Assembly (NCBI RefSeq): GCF_025989185.1
Contig: NZ_JAPDNT010000003.1
Location: 186,001-250,000, forward strand
DNA: 64,000 nucleotides
Direction: 5' to 3'
DNA from: Limobrevibacterium gyesilva
GTDB lineage: Bacteria > Pseudomonadota > Alphaproteobacteria > Acetobacterales > Acetobacteraceae
The notes below the pieces were generated by a model. The model saw only the letters and a list, made by a program, of their open reading frames with translations. It did no database searches and was not told the origin of the DNA. Positions 53,426-61,321 of this stretch are shown one piece after another. The position numbers and the translations under genes were made by a program. Position 1 is the first letter of the stretch. Every line of letters begins with the position of its first letter.

Positions 53426-54919
53426 TCACCGGCCGATCTGCGGCATGGCGAATTCCGCCCCGGCGCGGATGCTGGCGGGCCAGCGTTGCGTGATGGCCTT
53501 GTAGCGGGTGTAGAAGCGCACGCCTTCGGCGCCATGGACGTGGTGGTCGCCGAACAAGGACTGTTTCCAGCCGCCGAAGCTGTGGAACGCGGCCGGCACG
53601 GGGATGGGCACGTTGATGCCGACCATGCCGACCTTGATGGCACTGGCGAAGCCGCGGGCGGCGCCACCGTCGCTGGTGAACAGCGCGGTGCCGTTGCCGA
53701 AGCGGTGCGCGTTGATCATGTCCACCGCGTGCCCGAGATCCGGGGTGCGCACCACCGACAGCACCGGGCCGAAGATCTCCTCCTGGTAGATGCGCATGTC
53801 CGACGTCACGTGGTCGAACAGGCTGCCGCCGAGGAAGAAGCCGTTCTCGTATCCCTGCAGCGACAGGCCGCGGCCATCGACGACCAGTTCGGCGCCTTCC
53901 TTCACCCCGGTGTCGATATAGCCGATCACCTTGTTGCGGTGCTCGGCGGTCACCAGCGGCCCCATCTCGGCTTCCTTGTCGATGCCGGGGCCGACTTTCA
54001 GGGCACGCACGCGCGGGGCGATGCGCTCGACCAGCCGGTCGCCCACGTCGCCCACGGCGACGGCCACCGAGACGGCCATGCAGCGCTCGCCGGCGCTGCC
54101 ATAGGCCGAGCCCATCAGCGCATCGACGGCCAGGTCCAGATCGGCATCGGGCATCACCACCAGATGGTTCTTGGCCCCGCCCAGCGCCTGCACCCGCTTG
54201 CCGCTGTGCGTGCCGCCACGATAGACGGCCTCGGCGACCGGGGTGGAGCCGACGAAACTGATCGCCTGGATGTCCGGATGCGCCAGGATCGCTTCCACCG
54301 CCGCGCGCCCGCCCTGCACCACCTGGAACACCCCGGGCGGCAACCCGGCCTCGGCCAGCAGCTCGGCCATCACCAGGCTGGCGGACGGGTCCTTCTCCGA
54401 GGGCTTGAGCACGAAGCAGTTGCCGGCGGCGAGCGCCACCGGGATCATCCACAGCGGCACCATGGCGGGGAAGTTGAACGGCGTGATGCCGGCGACCACA
54501 CCCAAGGGTTGGCGCATGGACCAGGCATCGATGCCGCCGGCGACGGCCTCGGTGTACTCGCCCTTCAGCAGATGCGGGATGCCGCAGGCGAATTCCACGA
54601 CCTCGAGGCCGCGCTGAACCTCGCCCTCGGCGTCCGACAGGATCTTGCCGTGCTCGGACGTGATGATGGCGGCGATGCGCCTGGTGTCGCGCTCCAGCGC
54701 CTCCCTGAACTTGAACAGCACGCGCGCGCGCCGCAGCGGCGGCGTGGCGGCCCAGGCGGGCCAAGCCGCGGTGGCGGCGGCGGCAGCGGCGTTCACCTCC
54801 TCCACGCCGCCCATGGCGACCCGGCCCGAGACCTCGCCGGTGGCCGGATTGAACACGTCGCCCGCCGCGCCGTTGCCGGCGACGATGCGTCCGCCGAGAT
54901 AGTGCCCGATCTGCTGCAT
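53426..54919 (-). CDS. mmsA: CoA-acylating methylmalonate-semialdehyde dehydrogenase
   Basis: This 497-residue aldehyde-dehydrogenase-family enzyme has TPFNFP with N149, [12 protein letters not shown], the catalytic C280 in GSAGERCMA, and ALGGAKNH where ordinary ALDHs carry the general-base glutamate. Loss of that glutamate is the hallmark of the CoA-dependent MmsA subgroup, which turns methylmalonate or malonate semialdehyde plus CoA into propionyl- or acetyl-CoA in valine and inositol catabolism. Length matches (about 500). GGGAGAGGGACC precedes the ATG at 54919. Divergent from the LLM monooxygenase gene. Confidence 0.92.
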   Translation of the reverse strand: MQQIGHYLGGRIVAGNGAAGDVFNPATGEVSGRVAMGGVEEVNAAAAAATAAWPAWAATPPLRRARVLFKFREALERDTRRIAAIITSEHGKILSDAEGEVQRGLEVVEFACGIPHLLKGEYTEAVAGGIDAWSMRQPLGVVAGITPFNFPAMVPLWMIPVALAAGNCFVLKPSEKDPSASLVMAELLAEAGLPPGVFQVVQGGRAAVEAILAHPDIQAISFVGSTPVAEAVYRGGTHSGKRVQALGGAKNHLVVMPDADLDLAVDALMGSAYGSAGERCMAVSVAVAVGDVGDRLVERIAPRVRALKVGPGIDKEAEMGPLVTAEHRNKVIGYIDTGVKEGAELVVDGRGLSLQGYENGFFLGGSLFDHVTSDMRIYQEEIFGPVLSVVRTPDLGHAVDMINAHRFGNGTALFTSDGGAARGFASAIKVGMVGINVPIPVPAAFHSFGGWKQSLFGDHHVHGAEGVRFYTRYKAITQRWPASIRAGAEFAMPQIGR

Positions 54920-55020
54920 GGTCCCTCTCCCCACCGCCAGGTCTTGTCGTTGGACCGAGAATAGGAGCCGCGAAGGCCGCAGAGGAAGCGCGATGTGCGC
55001 CGTTGCCGCCGGGCAGACGT

Positions 55021-55032
55021 TTCAAGCTTGAA
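55021..55032. promoter_or_regulatory. Perfect 12-bp palindrome between mmsA and the LLM gene
   Basis: TTCAAGCTTGAA is an exact palindrome in the 165-bp divergent region, about 50 bp before the LLM monooxygenase start. MarR- and TetR-like regulators often bind such sites. The regulator is not encoded next to it. Confidence 0.35.
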
Positions 55033-55083
55033 GTATTTTCCCGCAGATGTTGGAATGACCGTATAAGGGAAGGACGCTCGACA

Positions 55084-56175
55084 ATGCCTTTGCACCCCAT
55101 GCACGGCCCCAACCGTTTCAAGCTGGGCGTGTTCTCCGCCAACGCCGATGGCGGGCTGACGCTGACCCGGGTGAAGGAGCGCTGGCCGGCGACATGGCAG
55201 GGCATCGTCGAGGTCGCGCAGATGGCCGACCGTGCCGGCATCGAGTTCTTCCTGCCGATCGCCCGCTGGAAGGGGTTCGGCGGCGAGATGAATTCACGCG
55301 AGTGGAGCTTCGAGACGCTCACCTTCGCCGCCGCCCTCGCCGGCGTCACCGAGCGGATCGCCCTGTTCTCCACCGTGCACGTGCCCATGGTGCATCCGGT
55401 GTATGCCGCCAAGGCGCTGGCCACGATCGACCATGCCTCCAACGGCCGCGCCGGGCTCAACATCGTCTGCGGCTGGAACCCCGAGGAGTTCGACGCCTTC
55501 GGCCTGACCATGATCGAGGACCGCTACGCCCAGGGCCTGGAATGGTTCGAGATCATGAGCCGCATCCTGGCCGATACCGGCCCGTTCGACTTCGACGGCA
55601 AGTACTACAAGCTGAAGAACGTCTCCGGCCGGCCGGCGCCGGTGCAGCGGCCGCGGCCGGTGACGCTGAATGCCGCGTTCTCGCCCCCCGGCCGGGATTT
55701 CGCGGCGAAGGCCGCCGACTTCCTGTTCACCACCTTCACCGACATCGACAAGGGCCGCGCCCAGATCGACGACATCGCCGCGCGGGTGGCGAAGGAAGGC
55801 CGCGAGGTCGGCGTCTACACCACCACCCATGTGGTCTGCCGCCCAACCCAGGCCGAGGCCGAGGATTATTACGAACATTACGCCGTGACCATGCAGGACG
55901 GCGCGAGCGTCGACCACTACATGGGCGCCAAGGAGAAATTCTCCGGCTCGCACGATGCCGAGGCGTACCGCCTGCATCGCAAGCGCTTCGCCGGTGGCGC
56001 CGGCACCTATCCGCTGGTCGGCACGCCGCGCCACATCGCCGAGGAGATGGTGCGCATGGCCGCGGCCGGGTTCGCCGGCACGACCGTCAGTTTTGTGAAT
56101 TTCAAGGACGAGCTGCCATACTTCATCGAATCCGTGCTGCCGCTGCTGCGGGACGCGGGATTGCGGGTGCAGTAA
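55084..56175 (+). CDS. LLM-class flavin-dependent monooxygenase (RutA/SfnG-like)
   Basis: This 363-residue bacterial-luciferase-like monooxygenase has GIEFFLPIARWKGFGGEMN, ATIDHASNGRAGLNIVCGWNPEEFDAFG and EDRYAQGLEWFEIMSRI. The VxGWxxxEF motif and GGDxxYRL-type region group it with RutA and dimethylsulfone monooxygenase, which need an external FMN reductase. The ATG at 55084 begins MPLHPMHGPNRFKLGVF. The D-2-hydroxyacid dehydrogenase gene follows after 14 bp. Neither the other Rut genes nor sulfonate genes are nearby, so the substrate is open. Confidence 0.85.
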   Translation: MPLHPMHGPNRFKLGVFSANADGGLTLTRVKERWPATWQGIVEVAQMADRAGIEFFLPIARWKGFGGEMNSREWSFETLTFAAALAGVTERIALFSTVHVPMVHPVYAAKALATIDHASNGRAGLNIVCGWNPEEFDAFGLTMIEDRYAQGLEWFEIMSRILADTGPFDFDGKYYKLKNVSGRPAPVQRPRPVTLNAAFSPPGRDFAAKAADFLFTTFTDIDKGRAQIDDIAARVAKEGREVGVYTTTHVVCRPTQAEAEDYYEHYAVTMQDGASVDHYMGAKEKFSGSHDAEAYRLHRKRFAGGAGTYPLVGTPRHIAEEMVRMAAAGFAGTTVSFVNFKDELPYFIESVLPLLRDAGLRVQ

Positions 56176-56189
56176 CGGCAGGAGAAATC

Positions 56190-57158
56190 ATGTTTCCGTC
56201 CAAGGATCGTCTGAACATCTGCTTCGCCCATGTCGCCTATCGGATGCAGGACCGTTTCGCGCTGCGGCAGGCCGGGATCGACAGCTTCGAGCTGCGCACC
56301 CGCGACGAGCTGGACGCGCGCATCGGCGACGCCGACGTGCTGGTGGTGTCCGGCCTGTGGCGCAACGAGCTGGTGGAGCGCGCAAGGCGGCTGCGCTTCA
56401 TCCAGTCGATCGGCGCCGGCACCGACCAGTTCGATCGCGATCTGCTGGCCGCCCGCGGCATCCGGCTCGCCAGTGCTTCGGGCGTGAACGCGCGCGCGGT
56501 GTCGGAGCACGCGATGGCGCTGATCCTGGCCCTCAGCCGGCTATTGCCGGAAGCGCGCGACAACCAGGCCAAGCGGTTCTGGCGCGGCATGATCGGCGAC
56601 CTCTGCCGGCGCGAGGACGAGCTTGGCGGCAAGACACTGCTGATCGTCGGCCTCGGCCGCATCGGCGGGCGTCTGGCGCAGCTTGTCAAGGCGTTCGACA
56701 TGCGCGTGATCGGCCTGCGCCGCGATCCCGCTGCCGGCAGCAATGGCGCCGACGAGGTGCACGGCCTGGGCAAGCTGCATGACCTGCTGCCGCAGGCCGA
56801 TTTCGTGGCACTGACGTGCCCGCTGACGCCTGAGACCGAGGGGCTGATCGGCACCGCCGCGCTCGCCGCGATGAAGCCGTCCTCGTATCTGGTGAATGTC
56901 GCGCGCGGCCGGTGCGTGGACGAGGCCGCGCTGATCCGGGCACTGACGGACAGGCGCATCGCCGGCGCCGGGATCGATGTCACGCATGAGGAACCGCTGC
57001 CGCAGGACTCACTGCTCTGGGCGCTGGAGAACGCGCTGATCACGCCGCACACGGCCGGTGAGACGCGGCGGTATGAGGACAACGTGCTCGACATCCTCAT
57101 GGATAACCTCGACCGGCTCTGGCGCGGCGAGGCCGTGTTGCGCAATCAAGTCGTGTGA
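56190..57158 (+). CDS. D-2-hydroxyacid dehydrogenase (NAD-dependent)
   Basis: This 322-residue protein of the D-isomer-specific 2-hydroxyacid dehydrogenase family has cofactor loop IVGLGRIGGRLAQ (about 153-165), the substrate arginine in VARGRCVDEAAL, the glutamate in DVTHEEPLP and the catalytic histidine in LITPHTAGET. It interconverts a 2-oxoacid and its D-hydroxyacid. GGCAGGAG precedes the ATG at 56190. It appears cotranscribed with the LLM monooxygenase. It is the last core-like gene before the 57-61 kb island. Confidence 0.88.
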   Translation: MFPSKDRLNICFAHVAYRMQDRFALRQAGIDSFELRTRDELDARIGDADVLVVSGLWRNELVERARRLRFIQSIGAGTDQFDRDLLAARGIRLASASGVNARAVSEHAMALILALSRLLPEARDNQAKRFWRGMIGDLCRREDELGGKTLLIVGLGRIGGRLAQLVKAFDMRVIGLRRDPAAGSNGADEVHGLGKLHDLLPQADFVALTCPLTPETEGLIGTAALAAMKPSSYLVNVARGRCVDEAALIRALTDRRIAGAGIDVTHEEPLPQDSLLWALENALITPHTAGETRRYEDNVLDILMDNLDRLWRGEAVLRNQVV

Positions 57159-57441
57159 TACCAGCGGTCCAGTTGGATGATCACGCTTCGACCCTTAGCG
57201 GAACATTAAAGCCAAGCGACCGAGCGGCAGTTGTTGGCCGAAAGCAGATAAGCAGCTTTCGGGAGTCGAAGCCGGAATTACAGACGTTCGCTTTTTGAGA
57301 CAGGCCCAGCCCGGCCCAAATCGGGCATTCGCACCGGACTTCTGCACCGCGTAAGCCGCTGATCCAACGGGTCGGAGGCCTCGGGGCCAATTCTTAATAT
57401 TTGCAACGTAAGCAGGTTGCCAATATTGCGGCCGCCTTGGC
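57159..57441. other. Convergent intergenic region with two hairpins
   Basis: This 283-bp stretch lies between the convergent dehydrogenase and AbiJ-like genes. It holds CCGAAAGC-N9-GCTTTCGG (57238-57262), a perfect 8-bp stem, and the longer hairpin at 57396-57427. No gene is seen. The sequence around the first hairpin looks like degenerate REP-type intergenic DNA. Confidence 0.45.
57396..57427. terminator. Stable AT-rich hairpin at the end of the AbiJ-like operon
   Basis: AATATTTGCAAC (57396-57407) and GTTGCCAATATT (57416-57427) pair over 12 bp with one mismatch across an 8-base loop, 15 bp beyond the AbiJ-like stop. There is no strong U-run on either strand, so it may be a weak bidirectional terminator or a 3'-end stabiliser. 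Confidence 0.4.
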
Positions 57442-58362
57442 TTAAGCGCTGTCGTGATTGTCGGCGGACGCCTCGTGTGTCTCCCAGAGAAACACGCCAA
57501 GTGCCACGGCGACATTCACCGCCAGGCGGGCAACCCCGGCCGGTGGCGCAGACGTCTCGGGCGCACCGCCATGTCCCGTTCCGACCTGGCCCCGAAGCTC
57601 CGCGATCGAGTTGGTGATAGTCCCCAGGGCACCCAACATGGACCTCAGGGTGGCGTCGCTTTTAGGGTTTACCTTGAGAGACAGTGCCTCTCTCGTCAGG
57701 GACACCAGACCGGGGAAGTCCTCCTTGCCGGTGCGCGGCACCCGGCGTGCGTCGAGGATGCCCTTGCACAGGGACTCCACGAACTCCTTGCTGCTACCGA
57801 TAGCCAAAGAGGCATCCGGCACAATGTTGGCCCGCATCCGGGTTATCTGGGCGGCCACGTGGCTGGAAGAGAGCGCGTCGGCAATCCGCCGGGCATCTGC
57901 AAGCGCGCCATCGGCACCCGCTAGCGCAAGCTCCGCAATGAATATCCGGCGGCCGGACATCGTTTCCCCCACGGCCAGACGATAACCGTCCGATGCGAGA
58001 TACCGGTTGAAGCTGGCTACCATGTCGTCAACGTCCGCCTCGTCACGCACAACGGGGTGAACCATCTCACAGAGGAACTTGAGAAACGTCTCGTCGGGAC
58101 CGTGCATTAGGTCGAGCCGATCGTCCGAGAACACCCAATCGTCTGGCCAATCCTCGGGATTGATGAGCCGGTGCCGCCAAACATCACCACTCATATCCGC
58201 GTGCCGGGAGTCGCTGGATGGGAGACTCGCCAGGTCGAAGATGCGAGATAGGAATTCGGCGTCGTCCAGCCTGCCAGCCCAAAACCATTTCCCCACTCGC
58301 AGAGAGTCGAAGATGGTCCGGCGTGTCGCCTCTGTGATATAATTTCGCTGACGCTGCTTCAT
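57442..58362 (-). CDS. Abortive-infection-type protein: AbiJ-like N-terminus plus Abi_C domain
   Basis: This 306-residue protein has an N-terminal region like the AbiJ N-terminal domain 3 family (WFWAGRLDDAEFLSRIFDL, the DVWRHRLINPEDWPDDWVF segment, FLKFLCEMVHPVVRD, NRYLASDGYRL; about 1-145) and a C-terminal Abi_C domain (IGSSKEFVESLCKGIL, TREALSLKVNPKSD, SIAELRGQVGTGHG, RLAVNVAVALGVFLWETHE; about 185-300). Abi_C contains R257-x6-H264, the Rx4-6H pattern of HEPN ribonucleases. The ATG shares a base with the upstream TIGR02391 stop (TGATG), so the two are coupled. Composition (~58% GC) is below the local average. Predicted role: RNA cleavage causing abortive infection. Confidence 0.8.
   Translation of the reverse strand: MKQRQRNYITEATRRTIFDSLRVGKWFWAGRLDDAEFLSRIFDLASLPSSDSRHADMSGDVWRHRLINPEDWPDDWVFSDDRLDLMHGPDETFLKFLCEMVHPVVRDEADVDDMVASFNRYLASDGYRLAVGETMSGRRIFIAELALAGADGALADARRIADALSSSHVAAQITRMRANIVPDASLAIGSSKEFVESLCKGILDARRVPRTGKEDFPGLVSLTREALSLKVNPKSDATLRSMLGALGTITNSIAELRGQVGTGHGGAPETSAPPAGVARLAVNVAVALGVFLWETHEASADNHDSA
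57504..57529 (-). repeat. 26-bp inverted repeat, arm A (inside the AbiJ-like gene)
   Basis: These 26 bases, which encode part of RLAVNVAVALG of the Abi_C domain on the minus strand, occur exactly in the opposite orientation at 59189-59214. The two arms enclose almost the whole two-gene defence operon. Confidence 0.75.
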
Positions 58363-59168
58363 CACACCCTCGGCGGCATGGTCGCGCCATCAAGGCGACG
58401 ATGGAATAGCGACACCATCGACATGATGTCCTCGGCATCCTGCTGGCTCATGGGCCAATGGATGCGGGCCTCGTGAGCAGTTGGGTTCCGGAACATCCCT
58501 ACCGCGCCAGTCAAGAGGTTCACGAATCCCTTTTGCTCATCCCTCTGGCTCTTGGTCTGCCTTGGGTTGATGGCAAGCATGGGGGTCTCGCCTCCCAGGA
58601 CGAAGCTCACAAGCTCCCCTCCGTCCGTCGTGAGGCCCGTGCTCTTGCGGAGCCTGTCCATCACGCTCTTCACTGCTTCCTGGACGGCATGGAAGTAGTC
58701 GTCCACCAACCACTCGGCTGCACAAAACCGAAGCACCTCTGGGTGGACATTCCGGCGCTCCAGGCCGGCCCGCATGGACCGTGCCCGATTCTCGGCCTGG
58801 CTCAGGGTCGTCGCGGCCTCGGCCGTCTCCACCTTGCCCTCTTCCGTGCATTGGAGACCGGCCAGGAGGAGGGCTTGGTTCAGCCGGTAGCGCATCGCCT
58901 CGTGACGGCCGGGGTTAGAAAGATGGTTGGCCGGTGCCATCGCCTCCCGGATGAATTGCAGGATGGCCCTCCGCTCCTGCGTCGCGTTTTGCTTGCCGAC
59001 GAAAGCTATCTGAAGTCGCTTCCACTTCGTTATGTTCATGCCGGGGGATACGGGATCGAAGTCGCCCATCTTACAGATACGCAAGAGATGGCCGATTTCA
59101 CTCCCGGTTAGACCTTCATCGGCCAACGCGCGGGCGATGGAATCGAGATGAGACTGCTCGAATAACAT
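58362..59168 (-). CDS. TIGR02391 (Hypoth_Ymh) family protein with HEPN-like motif
   Basis: This 268-residue protein has an N-terminal helical region (1-110) with no known domain, then the TIGR02391 module: NVHPEVLRFCAAEWLVDDYFHAVQEAVKSVMDRL (140-173), DGGELVSFVLGG, LLTGAVGMFRNPTAHE (218-233). R227-N-P-T-A-H232 is an Rx4H motif of the HEPN RNase superfamily, to which Ymh-type proteins have been assigned. GAAGG precedes the ATG at 59168. The overlap with the AbiJ-like gene and joint lower GC indicate a transferred two-gene module. Possible roles: second RNase, regulatory partner or decoy of the Abi_C protein. Confidence 0.78.
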   Translation of the reverse strand: MLFEQSHLDSIARALADEGLTGSEIGHLLRICKMGDFDPVSPGMNITKWKRLQIAFVGKQNATQERRAILQFIREAMAPANHLSNPGRHEAMRYRLNQALLLAGLQCTEEGKVETAEAATTLSQAENRARSMRAGLERRNVHPEVLRFCAAEWLVDDYFHAVQEAVKSVMDRLRKSTGLTTDGGELVSFVLGGETPMLAINPRQTKSQRDEQKGFVNLLTGAVGMFRNPTAHEARIHWPMSQQDAEDIMSMVSLFHRRLDGATMPPRV

Positions 59169-59442
59169 AGTGCCTTCTTATCATGCTGCCGCCTGGCGGT
59201 GAATGTCGCCGTGGATGTGGGTGTAGGAGGCGGCGCGGCATAGCCAAAGGCAAACTGGATCAGCACGCGCCATAAGCCTTGCACGACTGCGGCCCACCGT
59301 GCCGTAATCGCAGCCTGGACCAGAGCTGGAAAACAATGGCCAAAAAGTCGCTAACCCGGACATCGTCTGTTGCGGTTACGGACCCAAAGAAGATTGTTTC
59401 CCTTTTTACGAACGCCTTGGCAAACGTGAGAGAGGACGCTCA
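59169..59442. other. Region upstream of the defence operon with gene remnants
   Basis: It contains the promoter area of the TIGR02391/AbiJ-like operon (minus strand), the 26-bp repeat arm B with a short Abi_C-like tail on the plus strand (codons RLAVNVAVDVGVGGGAA, TAG at 59241-59243), and a plus-strand start at 59336 (MAKKSLTRTSSVAVTDPKKI) whose 36-codon frame is cut by the IS at 59443. The latter could be a truncated small gene. Nothing else coding is seen. Confidence 0.45.
59189..59214 (+). repeat. 26-bp inverted repeat, arm B (upstream of the defence operon)
   Basis: Exact inverted match to 57504-57529. In the plus-strand frame it again encodes RLAVNVAV, then continues DVGVGGGAA and stops, so it looks like the tail of a second, lost Abi_C gene in opposite orientation. 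Confidence 0.7.
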
Positions 59443-60372
59443 GTGTCTGACCCAGAATGGCGCATTGAGTATCAAGCTCTTGCGAGTGCGCGCGTGAGCC
59501 GTCGGACGTGGGCGACGAGCGTCCATGCCGTTGAGCTTTCGATTGTCGTCTCGAAGTCTTTTGCGAGCCTGCGGCATCTGCCGAGCCAGGCGAAGGTTCG
59601 CTCCACGACCCAGCGTCGAGGCAAAACCTCAAAGCCCTGCGCGGTGTCGGAGCGTTTGATGATCTGCACCGTCCAGCGTCCCAGCGCGGCCAGGGCGTTG
59701 CGCAGCTTGTCGCCGGCATAGCCAGCGTCAGCGAAGATATGTTGCAGCCAGGGATAGAGCCGGCGAATGGACGCCAACACGGCAACCGCACCATCACGAT
59801 CCTGGATGCTGGCGATATGCATGATCAGTCCGACCAGAAGCCCCGCAGTGTCGGCGACGATATGGCGCTTGCGGCCTTTGACCTTCTTGCCGGCGTCGTA
59901 TCCATGAGGGCCGCCGCTCTCCGTGGTCTTCACCGACTGGCTTCGATCATCCCGGCCGTCGGGCTCGGCTCGCGCCCGGCCTTCTCGCGCGATGCCATGA
60001 CCAGGGCATGATTGATAGCGTTCCACCTCCCCTCGCGCACCCACTGATAGAAGTAGCCTTGAACGGTCGAATAAGGCGGAAACTCCTTCGGCAGTTGCCG
60101 CCATTGGCAGCCGGTCGAGGCGATGTAGAACATCGCGTTGACGACGCTTCGCAGATCAACCGAACGCGGCCGGCCAAGACGGTGTTCAGCAGGCATGAAG
60201 GGCGCGATCAATACCCATTCCGCGTCCTTCAGGTCGCTTGCGTAGCGCAGACCGTCCCGCCGATACTGCGGGCGGGTGATTTCAGTCCAGGGCATCCGTG
60301 GCTCCGTCGTGTCTCGCAAACCAACGGAATCACAACCAACTGAAATCACTCAACCCTTTTCCAGTCAGACAC
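59443..60372 (-). mobile_element. IS5-family (IS427-group) insertion sequence
   Basis: An ~930-bp element is bounded by inverted repeats GTGTCTGAC (59443-59451) and GTCAGACAC (60364-60372), with TCA directly repeated on both sides (59440-59442, 60373-60375) inside a longer shared CTCAG, consistent with the short target duplications of this group. It encodes a transposase on the minus strand split in two frames. On the empty-site reconstruction the element landed in the TGA stop of the AT-rich gene at 60373-60978. Confidence 0.85.
59472..60295 (-). pseudogene. IS5-family DDE transposase, split by a frameshift
   Basis: The N-terminal frame (60295 to 59930) has the IS5 DUF4096-like domain: LKDAEWVLIAPFMP, GRPRSVDLRSVVNAMFYIASTGCQWRQLP, FPPYSTVQGYFYQWVREG. 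The C-terminal frame (about 59950 to 59472) has SQSVKTTESGG, KVKGRKRHIVADT, the second aspartate in HIFADAGYAGDK and the glutamate in VVERTFAWLGRCRRL. The frames meet exactly at the first catalytic aspartate, expected just before SQSVK, where a GAC/GAT codon appears as GA. There is no A-rich slippery run, so a base deletion is likelier than programmed frameshifting, and the transposase is probably inactive. Confidence 0.8.
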
Positions 60373-60978
60373 TCAGGTTTCGAGGGAAAAAAGCCGGCCC
60401 AAAGCAGGGCCGATAGCGCGATCAATAACGGCTTTTACGACACCTCGAAACTGCTGCGCGGTGAGGGACCGCTGAAGTGAGGAAAGCCTATTGTCGATTC
60501 CGAATTCCGTCCGTACATCATCGATATCGGTGCCTCGACTTCGGCGAACGGCTTCAGTTATGATATCAAGGTCTCGTCTCATGATGTTCTCGTTCGATAA
60601 TCTAGCCCCGTCCAGCGGTATGTAAATTCCGCGACCTTCTTGTACAATATTGAATGGATTGAAGAATACTATTGCTGTTGCGTGCGGAGTAATCAGGTCG
60701 GTGCGAATGTGTTGTCGTATCTCTTGTGATAGTGCATGGCTTCTGTCATCATCCCGCCAGCCTCGACCGTCGACCGCTGTTGGCGGAATTGACTTTGCAA
60801 ATCCGATACAGTGCCAATCCTCCCCAGCGGTTCTGTCGATATAGTCCGCATATAAATCGAAGAATTGTCGGTCATCCTGTTTACGTCCAGTGAAAAGAAA
60901 GGCCCATAGACCAATTTTAAGGCTTCTCCGCTGTGCTCTAAGTTTGCTTTCATACCTATCTAAGTCAGGGCCGAACAT
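60373..60978 (-). CDS. Hypothetical protein in the defence island
   Basis: This 201-residue protein has no recognised domain: MFGPDLDRYESKLRAQRRSLKIGLWAFLF, FFDLYADYIDRTAGEDWHCIGFAKSIPP, ATAIVFFNPFNIVQEGRGIYIPLDGARLSNENI, and a helical C-terminus QQFRGVVKAVIDRAIGPALGRLFSLET. It is soluble by appearance. The coding DNA is about 45% GC, far below the surroundings, so it is foreign. A GGTGAAAGAG stretch precedes the ATG. Its TGA stop coincides with the target duplication of the IS. Nearby Abi-type genes make a defence or toxin-related role possible, but nothing in the sequence proves it. Confidence 0.6.
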   Translation of the reverse strand: MFGPDLDRYESKLRAQRRSLKIGLWAFLFTGRKQDDRQFFDLYADYIDRTAGEDWHCIGFAKSIPPTAVDGRGWRDDDRSHALSQEIRQHIRTDLITPHATAIVFFNPFNIVQEGRGIYIPLDGARLSNENIMRRDLDIITEAVRRSRGTDIDDVRTEFGIDNRLSSLQRSLTAQQFRGVVKAVIDRAIGPALGRLFSLET

Positions 60979-61321
60979 AGCTCTTTCACCACCTCATTCC
61001 TCTGTTCAACAGCGTATCGCCCGGATGAGGTCAGGTCTAGCGTACTGCGATGGTCGAATACCGCTCTACGCCCGGCTCGAGCTGAATGACCTCGGCTACT
61101 GCCATATGGGGCCTGGCTCAAACTACTTGGCCACTGCTCGTTCCGAAGCTTGGATGATTCGAACAGCTTTCCGAATAAGAGCAGCGGAATCGCGAACGGC
61201 CGGTCCCAGACGAGAAGACGGAAGCGGGAATGACCGCCATGGGCGCAAAGCGGTCACCGGAAAGGGTCGCTGACCTGAACGCACCCGCGGCCGCGAGGTG
61301 GGGCCCTCGGGTCCCCTTCCG
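60979..61321. other. Gene-free stretch at the island's right edge
   Basis: This ~340-bp stretch separates the hypothetical gene and the ABC ATPase gene, where the composition returns to high GC. It should include the promoter for the hypothetical gene (minus strand). Degenerate repeat-like DNA rich in GCGGTCA/TTCGCG words is present around 61180-61265, but no clear element end or gene can be defined. Confidence 0.4.

Noticed and set aside
59930-59960. Programmed frameshifting in the IS5-family transposase
   Set aside because: No slippery A-run or stimulatory structure is visible, and the frames meet where a catalytic Asp codon has lost a base, so an inactivating deletion is simpler.
60890-61273. 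127-codon plus-strand frame at the island edge
   Set aside because: Antisense to the start of the 201-aa gene, lacks an RBS and shows no protein family features.
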